Origin: Faecalibacterium prausnitzii
Lineage (GTDB): Bacteria > Bacillota > Clostridia > Oscillospirales > Ruminococcaceae
Length of the DNA stretch: 12,524 bases
Assembly: GCA_002313795.1 (NCBI GenBank)
Contig: DCCL01000023.1
Location: 1 to 12,524, forward strand
Direction: 5' to 3'
A program made the position numbers and the translations under genes. Numbering within the stretch: the first letter of the stretch is position 1; each line of letters starts with the position of its first letter. The notes under the pieces were generated by a model that worked only from the letters and a program-made list of their open reading frames with translations, was not told where the DNA came from and did no database searches. This document shows positions 5,999 to 12,524 of the stretch, one piece after another.

Positions 5999-6031
5999 AA
6001 AAAAGCGTCCCGCCGAGGCAGGACGCTTTTT
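5999..6031 (-). terminator. Intrinsic terminator of feoB
   Basis: An 11-bp stem (6000-6010 with 6021-6031) has a 10-base loop that can pair further inside. The A run 5999-6004 gives the minus-strand U tract. It lies 20 bases after the feoB stop and separates feoB from the marR promoter. Confidence 0.9.
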
Positions 6032-6050
6032 CCGTTAAGTATTCAGGAGA

Positions 6051-8390
6051 TCACAGCATCATGATCAGCCGGGTGCCGAAGGCTGCCAGCCATGCCACGA
6101 CGCACTGGTTGACCACCATGATGGCTGCCCACTTGCCGCCCAGCTCCCGCTTGACGGAAGCCACTGCTGCGATGCAGGGGGTATAGAGCAGGCAGAACAC
6201 CAGCAGGGGCGCTGCTGCCGCCGGGGTCAAGGCTGCTGCAAAGGCAGCGGTGGAGCCGTACAGGATGGTCAGGGTGGAGACAACGCTCTCCTTGGCCATG
6301 AAGCCGGTGATAAGGGCCGTGGACACCCTCCAGTCGCCAAAGCCCAGCGGGGCGAACAGGGGAGCGATGCCGCTTGCCAGCCAGGCCAGGATGCTGCTCT
6401 GGGCATCCGTGGTCAGGCGCAGCTGCAGATCAAAGCTCTGGAGGAACCAGATGACGATGGTCGCCACAAAGATGACCGTGAAGGCGCGCTGGAGGAAGTC
6501 GCGGGCTTTCTCCCAGAGCAGCTGGGCCACATTCTTCAGGCCGGGCAGGCGGTAGTTGGGCAGCTCCATCACGAAGGGAACAGCCTCGCCCTTGAACACC
6601 GTGCCCTTGAGCAGGATGGCCATCACGATGCCCACGACGATGCCGAGGAAGTAAAGCCCTACCATGACCAGCGCGGCGTGCTTCGGGAAGAAGGCCGCTG
6701 CAAACAGGCTGTAGATGGGCAGCTTGGCCGAGCAGCTCATGAAGGGGGTGAGCAGGATGGTCATCTTGCGGTCGCGCTCCGAGGGCAGGGTGCGGCTTGC
6801 CATAACGCCGGGCACCGTGCAGCCAAAGCCGATGAGCATGGGCACGATGCTGCGGCCCGAAAGGCCGATGCGCCGGAGCAGCTTATCCATGACGAAAGCC
6901 ACACGGGCCATGTAGCCGGTATCTTCCAGCAGGGAGAGGAAGAAGAACAGGGTCACGATGATGGGCAGGAAGCTCAGCACGCTGCCCACACCGGTAAAGA
7001 TGCCGTTGATGATCAGTGAGTGGACGGCGGCGTTGACATTCCAGGCCGTGAGGGCGTTGTCCACGATGACGGTCAGGGCGTCGATGCCCGCCGCCAGCAG
7101 ATCCTGCAGCGAGGAGCCGATAACGCCGAAGGTGAGGTAGAACACCAGCGCCATGATGCCGATGAAAGCCGGGATGGCGGTATAGCGGCCGGTGAGGAAT
7201 TTATCGATCTGAGCGGAGCGGATCTGCTCTTTGCTCTGGTGGGGCTTGACCACCGTCTGGTCTACCAGCTGATGGATGAAGTGGAACCGCATATCCGCGA
7301 TGGCGGCGGCACGGTCAAGGCCGCGTTCCTGCTCCATCTGCACGATGATGTGCTCGATCATCTCTTTCTCGTTCTGGTCCAGCTTGAGGGCCTCTTCGAT
7401 GCGGGCATCGCCCTCCACCAGCTTGGTGGCGGCGAAACGCACCGGGATGCCTGCGGCCTTGGCGTGGTCCTCAATGAGGTGGAGGATAGCGTGGATGCAG
7501 CGGTGGACGGCACCGCCGTGGTCATCCTCGCCGCAGAAATCCATCCGGCCCGGGCGCTCCTGATACTTTGCCACATGGATGGCATGGTCTACCAGCTCAT
7601 CCACGCCCTCGTTCTTGGCGGCGGAAATGGGCACCACCGGGATGCCCAGCATGGCCTCCATCTTATTGATGCGGATGGTGCCGCCGTTGCCGCGCACCTC
7701 ATCCATCATGTTCAGGGCCAGCACCATGGGAGTATCCAGCTCCATGAGCTGCATGGTCAGGTAGAGATTCCGCTCGATGTTGGTGGCGTCCACGATGTTG
7801 ATGATGCCGGTGGGCTTTTCGCCGATGATGAACTGGCGGGTAACGATCTCCTCATTGGTGTAGGGCGACATGGAGTAGATGCCCGGCAGGTCGGTGACTT
7901 CGGTATTGGGGTTGTTCCGGATGGCACCGCTCTTCCGGTCCACGGTCACGCCCGGGAAGTTGCCCACGTGCTGGTTGGAGCCGGTGAGCTGGTTGAACAG
8001 GGTAGTCTTGCCGCAGTTCTGGTTGCCTGCCAGTGCAAAGGTGAGGGTCGTGCCCTCAGGCAGGGGGTTCTCGCCCTTCTTGGTGTGGTACCGTCCGCCC
8101 TCACCGAGGCCCGGGTGCTCCACCGGCTTTTCGCTCTCGGCAGACGATTTTTTCAGCACCGGAGCCTTGGCCGGAGCGATCTCGATCCGGGCCGCATCGT
8201 CAAGCCGGAGGGTCAGCTCATAGCCATGGATGCGCAGCTCCATGGGGTCGCCCATGGGCGCAAACTTGACCAGCGTGACCTTTTCGCCGGGGATAAGGCC
8301 CATATCCAGAAAATGCTGCCGCAGGGCACCTTCGCCGCCCACGGTCTTGATAACGGCGCTTTCGCCGATGTTCAGTTCCTTTAATGTCAT
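6051..8390 (-). CDS. feoB: FeoA-FeoB fusion ferrous iron transporter
   Basis: This 779-residue inner-membrane Fe2+ uptake protein has a FeoA domain fused at its N-terminus. Residues 1-72 are the FeoA SH3-like domain (MTLKELNIGESAVI, FLDMGLIPGEKVTLVKFAPMGDPMELRIHGYELTLR). A charged linker follows. Residues about 115-275 are the G domain: G1 GNQNCGKT (122-129), Thr149 in GVTV for G2, G3 DLPG (167-170), G4 NMMD (227-230), G5 SAAKN (256-260). A helical cytoplasmic insert leads to the membrane core (about 400-779) with the family motifs GFGCTVPG (521-528), MSCSAKLPIY (551-560) and GFMAKESVV. The gene is complete and all key residues are present. No separate feoA or feoC is nearby. ATG at 8390 matches the FeoA start; upstream GAAGAGGGACGGAAG supplies a moderate ribosome site. 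It is monocistronic and probably iron-regulated. Confidence 0.97.
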   Translation of the reverse strand: MTLKELNIGESAVIKTVGGEGALRQHFLDMGLIPGEKVTLVKFAPMGDPMELRIHGYELTLRLDDAARIEIAPAKAPVLKKSSAESEKPVEHPGLGEGGRYHTKKGENPLPEGTTLTFALAGNQNCGKTTLFNQLTGSNQHVGNFPGVTVDRKSGAIRNNPNTEVTDLPGIYSMSPYTNEEIVTRQFIIGEKPTGIINIVDATNIERNLYLTMQLMELDTPMVLALNMMDEVRGNGGTIRINKMEAMLGIPVVPISAAKNEGVDELVDHAIHVAKYQERPGRMDFCGEDDHGGAVHRCIHAILHLIEDHAKAAGIPVRFAATKLVEGDARIEEALKLDQNEKEMIEHIIVQMEQERGLDRAAAIADMRFHFIHQLVDQTVVKPHQSKEQIRSAQIDKFLTGRYTAIPAFIGIMALVFYLTFGVIGSSLQDLLAAGIDALTVIVDNALTAWNVNAAVHSLIINGIFTGVGSVLSFLPIIVTLFFFLSLLEDTGYMARVAFVMDKLLRRIGLSGRSIVPMLIGFGCTVPGVMASRTLPSERDRKMTILLTPFMSCSAKLPIYSLFAAAFFPKHAALVMVGLYFLGIVVGIVMAILLKGTVFKGEAVPFVMELPNYRLPGLKNVAQLLWEKARDFLQRAFTVIFVATIVIWFLQSFDLQLRLTTDAQSSILAWLASGIAPLFAPLGFGDWRVSTALITGFMAKESVVSTLTILYGSTAAFAAALTPAAAAPLLVFCLLYTPCIAAVASVKRELGGKWAAIMVVNQCVVAWLAAFGTRLIMML

Positions 8391-8415
8391 GACTTCCGTC
8401 CCTCTTCCGACAGAT

Positions 8416-8450
8416 GTTAGCGTATCTTAACAATAGTAATATAGGCTAAC
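8416..8450. promoter_or_regulatory. Candidate metal-regulator operator at the feoB promoter
   Basis: GTTAGC (8416-8421) and its inverse GCTAAC (8445-8450) flank 23 bases. A middle CTTAAC lies at 8426-8431. On the minus strand the outer half reads AGTTAGCCTATA, close to the GTTAGCCTAA core of DtxR/IdeR-type boxes, and it overlaps the -10. GTTA-N8-TAAC (8416-8431) is a second spaced inverted repeat. Iron repression is expected for feoB; which regulator binds is unknown. Confidence 0.45.
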
Positions 8451-8466
8451 TCTCCGGCTTTGTCAA
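8438..8466 (-). promoter_or_regulatory. Promoter of feoB
   Basis: On the minus strand TTGACA (8461-8466), a 17-base spacer and TATATT (8438-8443) form a near-consensus promoter. The start is expected near 8431, giving a leader of about 40 bases. The candidate operator half-sites surround it. Confidence 0.87.
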
Positions 8467-8579
8467 TACAAATTTCGGCAGCATTCTGCCGTGCCGCAGA
8501 GGATATTTTATCAGGCGAAACCGGCGAAAAAAAGGGAGAAGCAGTTTTTGTGAAAAGATTTTTCCAGCCAGAGAGAAAC

Positions 8580-8608
8580 AGCGCCCGGCGGCTGGGCCGC
8601 CGGGCGCT
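8580..8608 (-). terminator. GC-rich hairpin, likely terminator of the lipoprotein gene
   Basis: A perfect 12-bp GC-rich stem (8580-8591 with 8597-8608) has a 5-base loop. On the minus strand it is followed by TGTTTCTCTC, a weak U tract. It lies 33 bases after the lipoprotein stop and upstream of the feoB promoter. Confidence 0.65.
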
Positions 8609-8641
8609 GGCATATTTCATATTACTGCGTTGTCGGATTCT

Positions 8642-9448
8642 TTAGTGCTGTTCCTGCATCAGCTGCTTCATAACTGCAATATATGCATCCGTAACATCTA
8701 CTGCATTGTAGTTTGCAATATCCAGTCTTGCAGCTTTGAACATGGGGGAATCGATTTCACATTTGTTATAGAAGACCGCCGTAGTTTTATCGTGATCTAC
8801 TCCAACTTCTGCCTTGAGCTCGTCATTTTCATCAAATGCAAGAGTCAAAGTTTTCTTGGGATCGGTTTTCCAAGTGAAAATCTCGGCATAATATCCACGG
8901 TATGTTCCAGTCGATACGACCACCTCCGACTCTTTCAGCTGATCCATTCCGCTTACGATATAACCGCCATCCGTGCTCCCGCCTGTTGTTTCCTGAACAA
9001 CTCTGTCCGTATCAAAATAAATCGATTTTCCTTCCGGGATCTCCACGCCACTCATCGTCATCATTTCAACCATAGAGTCGTAATTTTTGCACTCTCTGCT
9101 GAAAATCTCATAGTTCTTTTTTCCGTTGTTCAGAACCATCAACTGCAAAGAATTTTTATTATACAAATCCACATAGGTACTTCCGTTTTGGTAACCAGCC
9201 TTATAAATCGTATCCTTATCCTCTACCAGCGCACCGGTACGGTCCGTTCCTCCCAGCCAGTATTCTGTATAGACCGGCTTGTTTTTTTCTTCCTGCATCA
9301 TCTTATATGTCTTTGTACTCTTAAACTCCGCCGGGGCAATGGGCGTACCACCGCCGCCTGCTCCACCGCCACCACCACAAGCCGTGAGCATTGCCGCACA
9401 CATCACAGCCGCCGCTGCGGCTGCTGCCACTCTTTTCAAAAGTTTCAT
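8642..9448 (-). CDS. Lipoprotein of unknown function under a possible phase-variable promoter
   Basis: This 268-residue protein starts with a lipoprotein signal peptide: MKLLKR, an Ala-rich hydrophobic run, then the lipobox LTAC with Cys24 as the lipidated residue. A glycine linker follows (GGGGGAGGGG, 25-34). The mature part has alternating strands, for example YVDLYNKNSLQLMVLNN, and GYYAEIFTWKTDPKKTLTLAFDENDELKAE (about 186-214). That pattern loosely resembles LolA/LppX-like or other extracytoplasmic beta domains. I do not recognise a family. Cys120 and Cys230 could form a disulfide if exposed. ATG at 9448 has AAGGAGG 7 bases upstream; an in-frame TTG at 9499 precedes the ribosome site and is not used. 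Base composition is AT-richer than neighbouring genes (26 G+C in bases 8701-8760), hinting at acquisition. It is monocistronic, with its own promoter containing an 11-base G tract. Confidence 0.85.
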   Translation of the reverse strand: MKLLKRVAAAAAAAVMCAAMLTACGGGGGAGGGGTPIAPAEFKSTKTYKMMQEEKNKPVYTEYWLGGTDRTGALVEDKDTIYKAGYQNGSTYVDLYNKNSLQLMVLNNGKKNYEIFSRECKNYDSMVEMMTMSGVEIPEGKSIYFDTDRVVQETTGGSTDGGYIVSGMDQLKESEVVVSTGTYRGYYAEIFTWKTDPKKTLTLAFDENDELKAEVGVDHDKTTAVFYNKCEIDSPMFKAARLDIANYNAVDVTDAYIAVMKQLMQEQH

Positions 9449-9498
9449 GTTGATTCCTCCTTGATATGATTCACAGCGCTGTCCGCTCTGCGATTCCA

Positions 9499-9531
9499 AC
9501 TATACCCCCCCCCCCTGTAATATTTTGTCAA
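9499..9531 (-). promoter_or_regulatory. Lipoprotein promoter with a homopolymer spacer, predicted phase-variable
   Basis: On the minus strand a consensus TTGACA (9526-9531) and TATAGT (9499-9504, five of six consensus bases) are separated by 21 bases (9505-9525), of which 11 are a pure G run beside the -10. Optimum spacing is 17, so this allele should be weak or off. Losing three or four G would give 18 or 17. Homopolymers placed like this control phase variation in known cases such as meningococcal porA and opc. A perfect palindrome ACAGCGCTGT (9473-9482) lies in the leader. Confidence 0.65.
9505..9515. repeat. Homopolymer of 11 C (G on the minus strand)
   Basis: This is an uninterrupted mononucleotide run of 11, by far the longest G/C homopolymer I see in the window. 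It lies precisely between the -35 and -10 of the lipoprotein promoter. Such runs mutate by slipped-strand mispairing, and they are also error-prone in sequencing, so the true length in the population is uncertain. Confidence 0.95.
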
Positions 9532-9593
9532 TCCTATTTTTTCACTTTCAGCGCAATCCTCAAAAATCATGACTTTTCTTTATTCAGAACAGC

Positions 9594-9636
9594 AAAAAAC
9601 GCCCCATGCAGAATAACAGTTTCTGCATGGGGCGTT
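9594..9636 (-). terminator. Intrinsic terminator of galE
   Basis: A perfect 16-bp stem (9598-9613 with 9621-9636) has a 7-base loop. The A run 9594-9599 gives the minus-strand U tract. It ends galE transcripts (stop 9653) before the lipoprotein promoter, so the lipoprotein should depend on its own promoter. Confidence 0.93.
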
Positions 9637-9652
9637 GCGCCATCTGAACTTT

Positions 9653-10678
9653 TTACTTTACCGTATGATATCCGTCAGGGTTCTTCTTCTGCCAGTTCCA
9701 GCTGTCGGCGCACATCTCCTCGATGCCATACTGAGCCACCCAGCCCAGCTCCTTCTTTGCCTTGGTGGGGTCGGCGTAGCACTCGGCGATATCGCCGGGG
9801 CGGCGGGCCTCGATGACGTAAGGGATCTTCTTGCCGCAGGCCTTCTCAAAGGCGTGGATGACTTCCAGCACGCTGTAGCCCTTGCCGGTGCCCAGGTTGC
9901 AGATGAAGAGGCCGCAGTTGGTCTCCAGCTTCCGGATGGCGCAGACATGGCCCCGGGCCAGGTCAACGACATGGATGTAATCGCGGACACCGGTGCCGTC
10001 GGGGGTGGGGTAGTCATTGCCGAAGACGTGCACCTTTTCCAGCTTGCCCACAGCCACCTTGGCGATATAGGGCATCAGGTTGTTGGGGATTCCGTTGGGG
10101 TCCTCACCGATGAGGCCAGACTTGTGGGCACCGATGGGGTTGAAGTAACGCAGCAGGGCCACGTTCAGGGTGGGGTCAGCCTTGCAGACATCGGTGAGGA
10201 TGCGCTCGGTCATGGCCTTGGTGGTACCGTAGGGGTTGGTGGTAGCGCCCACGGGGAAATCCTCGGTGATGGGCACGCTGGCGGGGTCGCCGTAGACGGT
10301 GGCGGAGGAACTGAACACGAAGTTGTGGCAGTTGTGCTTCCGCATGACGTCCAGGATGACCAGCGTGCAGTTAAGGTTGTTGTAGTAGTATTCGATGGGC
10401 TTGGACACGCTCTCGCCCACAGCCTTATAAGCCGCAAACTGGATGACCGCAGTGATGTCGGGGCACTCGGTGAAGATCTTCTCCACATCCTCGTGCCTGG
10501 TCATATCTGCCTGATAGAAGCGGAAATCCTTGCCGGTGATCTGCTTGACGCGGTCGAGGACCACAGGGGATGCGTTATAATAATTATCTGCCACCACGAT
10601 ATCGTAGCCAGCGTTCAGAAGCTCAATGCAGGTGTGGCTGCCGATGTAGCCGGCACCGCCGGAAACCAGAATTGCCAT
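9653..10678 (-). CDS. galE: UDP-glucose 4-epimerase
   Basis: This 341-residue cytoplasmic SDR enzyme interconverts UDP-galactose and UDP-glucose with bound NAD, in the Leloir pathway and in supply of galactose for surface glycans. The Rossmann motif GGAGYIG is at residues 7-13. The catalytic SSSAT is at 123-127, and YGTTK (Tyr150, Lys154) gives the YxxxK pair. RYFNPIGAH (178-185) and RDYIHVVDLARGH are further GalE hallmarks. The length matches the family. ATG at 10678 has GAGG 9 bases upstream. An in-frame GTG at 10693 would overlap that ribosome site, so it is not preferred. The gene lies downstream of galM on the same strand, but a terminator and a separate promoter lie between, so it can be expressed alone. 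No galK or galT is in the window. Confidence 0.97.
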   Translation of the reverse strand: MAILVSGGAGYIGSHTCIELLNAGYDIVVADNYYNASPVVLDRVKQITGKDFRFYQADMTRHEDVEKIFTECPDITAVIQFAAYKAVGESVSKPIEYYYNNLNCTLVILDVMRKHNCHNFVFSSSATVYGDPASVPITEDFPVGATTNPYGTTKAMTERILTDVCKADPTLNVALLRYFNPIGAHKSGLIGEDPNGIPNNLMPYIAKVAVGKLEKVHVFGNDYPTPDGTGVRDYIHVVDLARGHVCAIRKLETNCGLFICNLGTGKGYSVLEVIHAFEKACGKKIPYVIEARRPGDIAECYADPTKAKKELGWVAQYGIEEMCADSWNWQKKNPDGYHTVK

Positions 10679-10743
10679 ATCGAAGTACCTCACTTATCAC
10701 CAAATGTTGCTTTGCCGGAGGCTCTGCGCCTCCGTCTGCCTAA

Positions 10744-10772
10744 AGGATACCGCTTTTTGCTAAGAGAATCAA
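10744..10772 (-). promoter_or_regulatory. Candidate galE promoter
   Basis: On the minus strand TTGATT (10767-10772), a 17-base spacer and TATCCT (10744-10749) give a moderate promoter. The leader of about 60 bases holds a 7-bp GC hairpin (10716-10722 with 10728-10734) without a U tract after it, so it does not look like a terminator. Confidence 0.5.
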
Positions 10773-10870
10773 GTACCGGCTCTTTTATTGAGATGAATTT
10801 TTGTTGCATCTTTTGCGGTCGTCTGATGAACTGCAAAGTTTTTTAGCCGGAACGGCATGGAGAGGATGCG

Positions 10871-10912
10871 CAAAAACAGCGCAGGGCAGCTTTCTTGCGA
10901 GAGCTGCCCTGC
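10871..10912 (-). terminator. Intrinsic terminator of galM
   Basis: An 11-bp stem (10881-10891 with 10902-10912) has a 10-base loop and can extend by about four pairs with one mismatch. On the minus strand it is followed by GCTGTTTTTG. It lies 20 bases after the galM stop. The rest of the galM-galE gap shows only the galE promoter and leader hairpin. Confidence 0.75.
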
Positions 10913-10931
10913 TGCTTTGGCTAATATTTGC

Positions 10932-12005
10932 TTATAAACGGCCGCACTGACGGCCGGTGAAGAATCGGAGCGTTGTATTGGCGCGGAACACCTTGCCCGC
11001 CCGCAACACCGTGGAGGGGAACTCCGGGTGAGAGGGGCTGCAGGGGAAGTGCTGGGTCTCCAGTGCAAATCCGCCGTACTTTTCCATGGGAACGCCGCCC
11101 TTGCCCGGGGCGGGGCAGTCCTGCAGGAAGTTGCCGGTGTAGAGCTGGATGCCCGGCTGGGTGGTATACATCTTCATACTAATGCCGGTCTTATCGCTGG
11201 ATGCCCAGGCGCAGAGGCTCTGGCTGGCACCCCGGGGCCGGTCGAGGACATAGCAGTGGTCGAAGCCGCCGCCCACCATGGTGGTCTGATAGAAACCGGT
11301 GTCGAGGTCGCGGCCCAGAGGCTTGCCCGCCCGGAAATCCATGGGGGTGCCCGCCACGGGCAGGATGCGGCCGGTGGGGCAGGTCTCATTGTTGCCCTCC
11401 AGATAGCTGGAGGCGTAGATGCGGAGCTTCTGGCCCAGCACGTTGCCGCCGCCGTCGAGGTTGAAGTAGGTGTGATTGGTCAGGTTGATGATGGTGTCGG
11501 CATCAGTGGACACACGGTAGTCCATCCGGAGGGTGTTGTCCGGGGTGAGGATATACCGCACACTGATCTTCAGATTGCCCGGGAAACCGTCCTCGCCCGC
11601 CGGACTTTCCGTCTCCATCAGCAGGGTGTCGCCGAACATCTTCACGTCGTAAATTTTGCGGGGGAAGGTGCCATGGAGATGGTTTTTGCCATTGTTGGCT
11701 TCCAGCTTGTAGGTCTTACCCCCGAGGGAAAATTCGGCGTTCTCGATGCGGTTGGCATACCGGCCCACGAACGCGCCGCAGCAGGTGCTGCCGGAAGAGT
11801 TGAAATCTGCCTCATAGTCGGCGAGGGTGTCGTGCCCGACTACCACATCCACCAGACCCGTTTTGGTGGGGACGAAGAGATTTTTGATCACGCAGCCGTA
11901 GTTCAGCACGCTGATCTCAAGCCCGCCGGGGTTGGAGAGGATGTACTCATCCACCTTGTCCCCGTTTTTGGTCACACCGAAGGGCTTGGAGCGGAACTGT
12001 GCCAT
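10932..12005 (-). CDS. galM: Aldose 1-epimerase (galactose mutarotase)
   Basis: This 357-residue enzyme interconverts alpha and beta anomers of galactose or other aldoses, feeding alpha-galactose to galactokinase. Conserved segments are GRYANRI (81-87), NNGKNHLHG (104-112, with His109), NLTNHTYFNL (174-183, His178 as the probable acid), FDHCYVL (248-254) and GFALETQHFPCSPSHPEFPS (312-331, Glu316 as the probable base). No signal peptide is seen, so it is cytoplasmic. ATG at 12005 is chosen because AAGGAGG lies 8 bases upstream; an upstream in-frame start at 12068 precedes that site. The length is normal for GalM. It sits upstream of galE on the same strand, matching a galactose-use cluster, though each gene appears to be its own transcription unit. 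Confidence 0.96.
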   Translation of the reverse strand: MAQFRSKPFGVTKNGDKVDEYILSNPGGLEISVLNYGCVIKNLFVPTKTGLVDVVVGHDTLADYEADFNSSGSTCCGAFVGRYANRIENAEFSLGGKTYKLEANNGKNHLHGTFPRKIYDVKMFGDTLLMETESPAGEDGFPGNLKISVRYILTPDNTLRMDYRVSTDADTIINLTNHTYFNLDGGGNVLGQKLRIYASSYLEGNNETCPTGRILPVAGTPMDFRAGKPLGRDLDTGFYQTTMVGGGFDHCYVLDRPRGASQSLCAWASSDKTGISMKMYTTQPGIQLYTGNFLQDCPAPGKGGVPMEKYGGFALETQHFPCSPSHPEFPSTVLRAGKVFRANTTLRFFTGRQCGRL

Positions 12006-12075
12006 ATGGCTCGCCTCCTTTGTGTATTTTTCCGGTGCAGGGCAGCGCAGGGCCCTCACCTTGTCCATAATTATG

Positions 12076-12084
12076 ATTATAGCA
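12076..12084 (-). promoter_or_regulatory. Candidate galM promoter (extended -10)
   Basis: On the minus strand TGCTATAAT forms an extended -10 element about 70 bases before the galM start. No good -35 is present 17 bases upstream. It is the same element type as at tig. Confidence 0.55.
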
Positions 12085-12164
12085 CAGTTTTCTTTTGTTG
12101 TGTGCGAATGCTTTTAGATTCATCTTCCAAAATTTCGAGAGATTTTTTGTCGATATTGTAGAAC

Positions 12165-12199
12165 ACAAAAAAGAGACTGCCGCAGGACGCGGCAGTCTC
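12165..12199 (-). terminator. Intrinsic terminator of the RND transporter gene
   Basis: A perfect 11-bp stem (12173-12183 with 12189-12199) has a 5-base loop. The A run through 12172 gives a minus-strand TTTTTTGTG tail. It lies 20 bases after the stop at 12219. Confidence 0.9.
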
Positions 12200-12218
12200 C
12201 CGAAAAATTCTGTTCTGT

Positions 12219-12524
12219 TTATGCCTTCGGCGGCTCTGGCTGAGCGGCGGCTCCAGCCTGTGCGATATACTCGGCGGCATCGTCGGGGATATCGTCCATG
12301 CCGTCATCGCCCACATCGACCACCAGCGGCGGCTTCTTGAAGAGGATGTCGTAGAGGATAGGCACGATGTACAGGGTCATGAGGGTAGCATAGCTCAGGC
12401 CGCAGATGATGACGATGGCCATGCCGCTCATGAGCTGGCTTGCCATATCGTTGCTGAAGACCATCTGCAGCATAGCCAGAACGGTAGTCAGGGTGGTCAT
12501 GAGGATGGGGCGCATACGGGTCTT
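12219..12524 (-). CDS. RND-family efflux transporter, C-terminal fragment
   Basis: The frame is open to the right edge, so about 101 C-terminal residues are visible and the gene starts outside the window. The visible part begins KTRMRPILMTTLTTVLAMLQ, the very typical segment leading into the next-to-last membrane helix of AcrB/MMPL-type RND proteins. It continues with GMAIVIICGLSYATLMTLYIVPILYDILF, the final membrane helix. Such proteins export drugs, metals or lipids with proton antiport. A cytoplasmic tail of about 40 residues follows that is rich in Asp, Ala and Pro (VVDVGDDGMDDIPDDAAEY); this acidic tail is not a general family feature. Substrate and subfamily cannot be told from the fragment. 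Confidence 0.9.
   Translation of the reverse strand, partial: KTRMRPILMTTLTTVLAMLQMVFSNDMASQLMSGMAIVIICGLSYATLMTLYIVPILYDILFKKPPLVVDVGDDGMDDIPDDAAEYIAQAGAAAQPEPPKA

Noticed and set aside
7020..8384. 454-codon plus-strand frame opposite feoB
   Set aside because: It is antisense to the conserved G domain and FeoA of FeoB. The translation is low-complexity Asp/His/Val-rich, with no ribosome site of note.
8476..8491. Hairpin CGGCAG-CATT-CTGCCG upstream of the feoB promoter as a terminator or riboswitch piece
   Set aside because: The stem is only 6 bp with no U tract, lies outside any predicted transcript, and has no wider conserved fold that I can see.
9635..10846. 403-codon plus-strand frame opposite galE
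   Set aside because: It is antisense to a fully conserved galE, crosses its promoter region, and has no recognisable motifs.
11028..12161. 377-codon plus-strand frame opposite galM
   Set aside because: It is a shadow of galM, whose catalytic motifs and ribosome site are clear.
1..12524. CRISPR array, toxin-antitoxin pair or insertion sequence ends
   Set aside because: I saw no spaced identical repeats of CRISPR length, no small paired ORFs with ribosome sites outside the annotated genes, and no transposase or terminal inverted repeats.

Overview
The window looks like chromosomal DNA from a fairly GC-rich Clostridia member, with a Faecalibacterium-like Oscillospiraceae as my best guess. This is inference from the strong AGGAGG ribosome sites, the TTGACA/TATAAT promoters, the iron-sulfur two-subunit serine dehydratase, and the mix of gut-anaerobe genes. 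No species marker is present. Most genes lie on the minus strand. Almost every transcription unit has its own visible promoter and intrinsic terminator, and no gene-free stretch exceeds 300 bases.

Left edge (1-490): the C-terminal end of a tyrosine recombinase runs up to the 3' end of a minus-strand tRNA-Arg(ACG). This is the usual arrangement of an element integrated at a tRNA 3' end, with the element extending left out of the window. Between int and the tRNA lie five TGTGCA(A/G) repeats at roughly helical spacing, and a bidirectional terminator. The tRNA acceptor stem carries one U-U mismatch on the side that integration would have supplied.

Central region: sdaAB-sdaAA (L-serine to pyruvate and ammonia) is divergent from a stand-alone trigger factor gene. 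Next comes a secreted DUF4097-type beta-repeat protein, convergent with a marR-tauE operon. That operon's promoter has overlapping perfect palindromes at the expected start site, which suggests autorepression. Then comes a FeoA-FeoB fusion ferrous iron transporter with a strong promoter and a candidate metal-regulator operator.

Right region: an AT-richer gene for an unrecognised lipoprotein is driven by a promoter with an 11-base G/C homopolymer between -35 and -10. The spacer is 21 nt, about 4 nt over the optimum, which is the layout of phase-variable promoters. The gene is insulated by terminators on both sides. It is followed by galE and galM of the galactose (Leloir) pathway, each with its own promoter and terminator, and by the C-terminus of an RND-type transporter cut by the window edge.

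The most interesting item is the predicted slippage-controlled lipoprotein switch at 8642-9531. The second is the integrase-tRNA junction.
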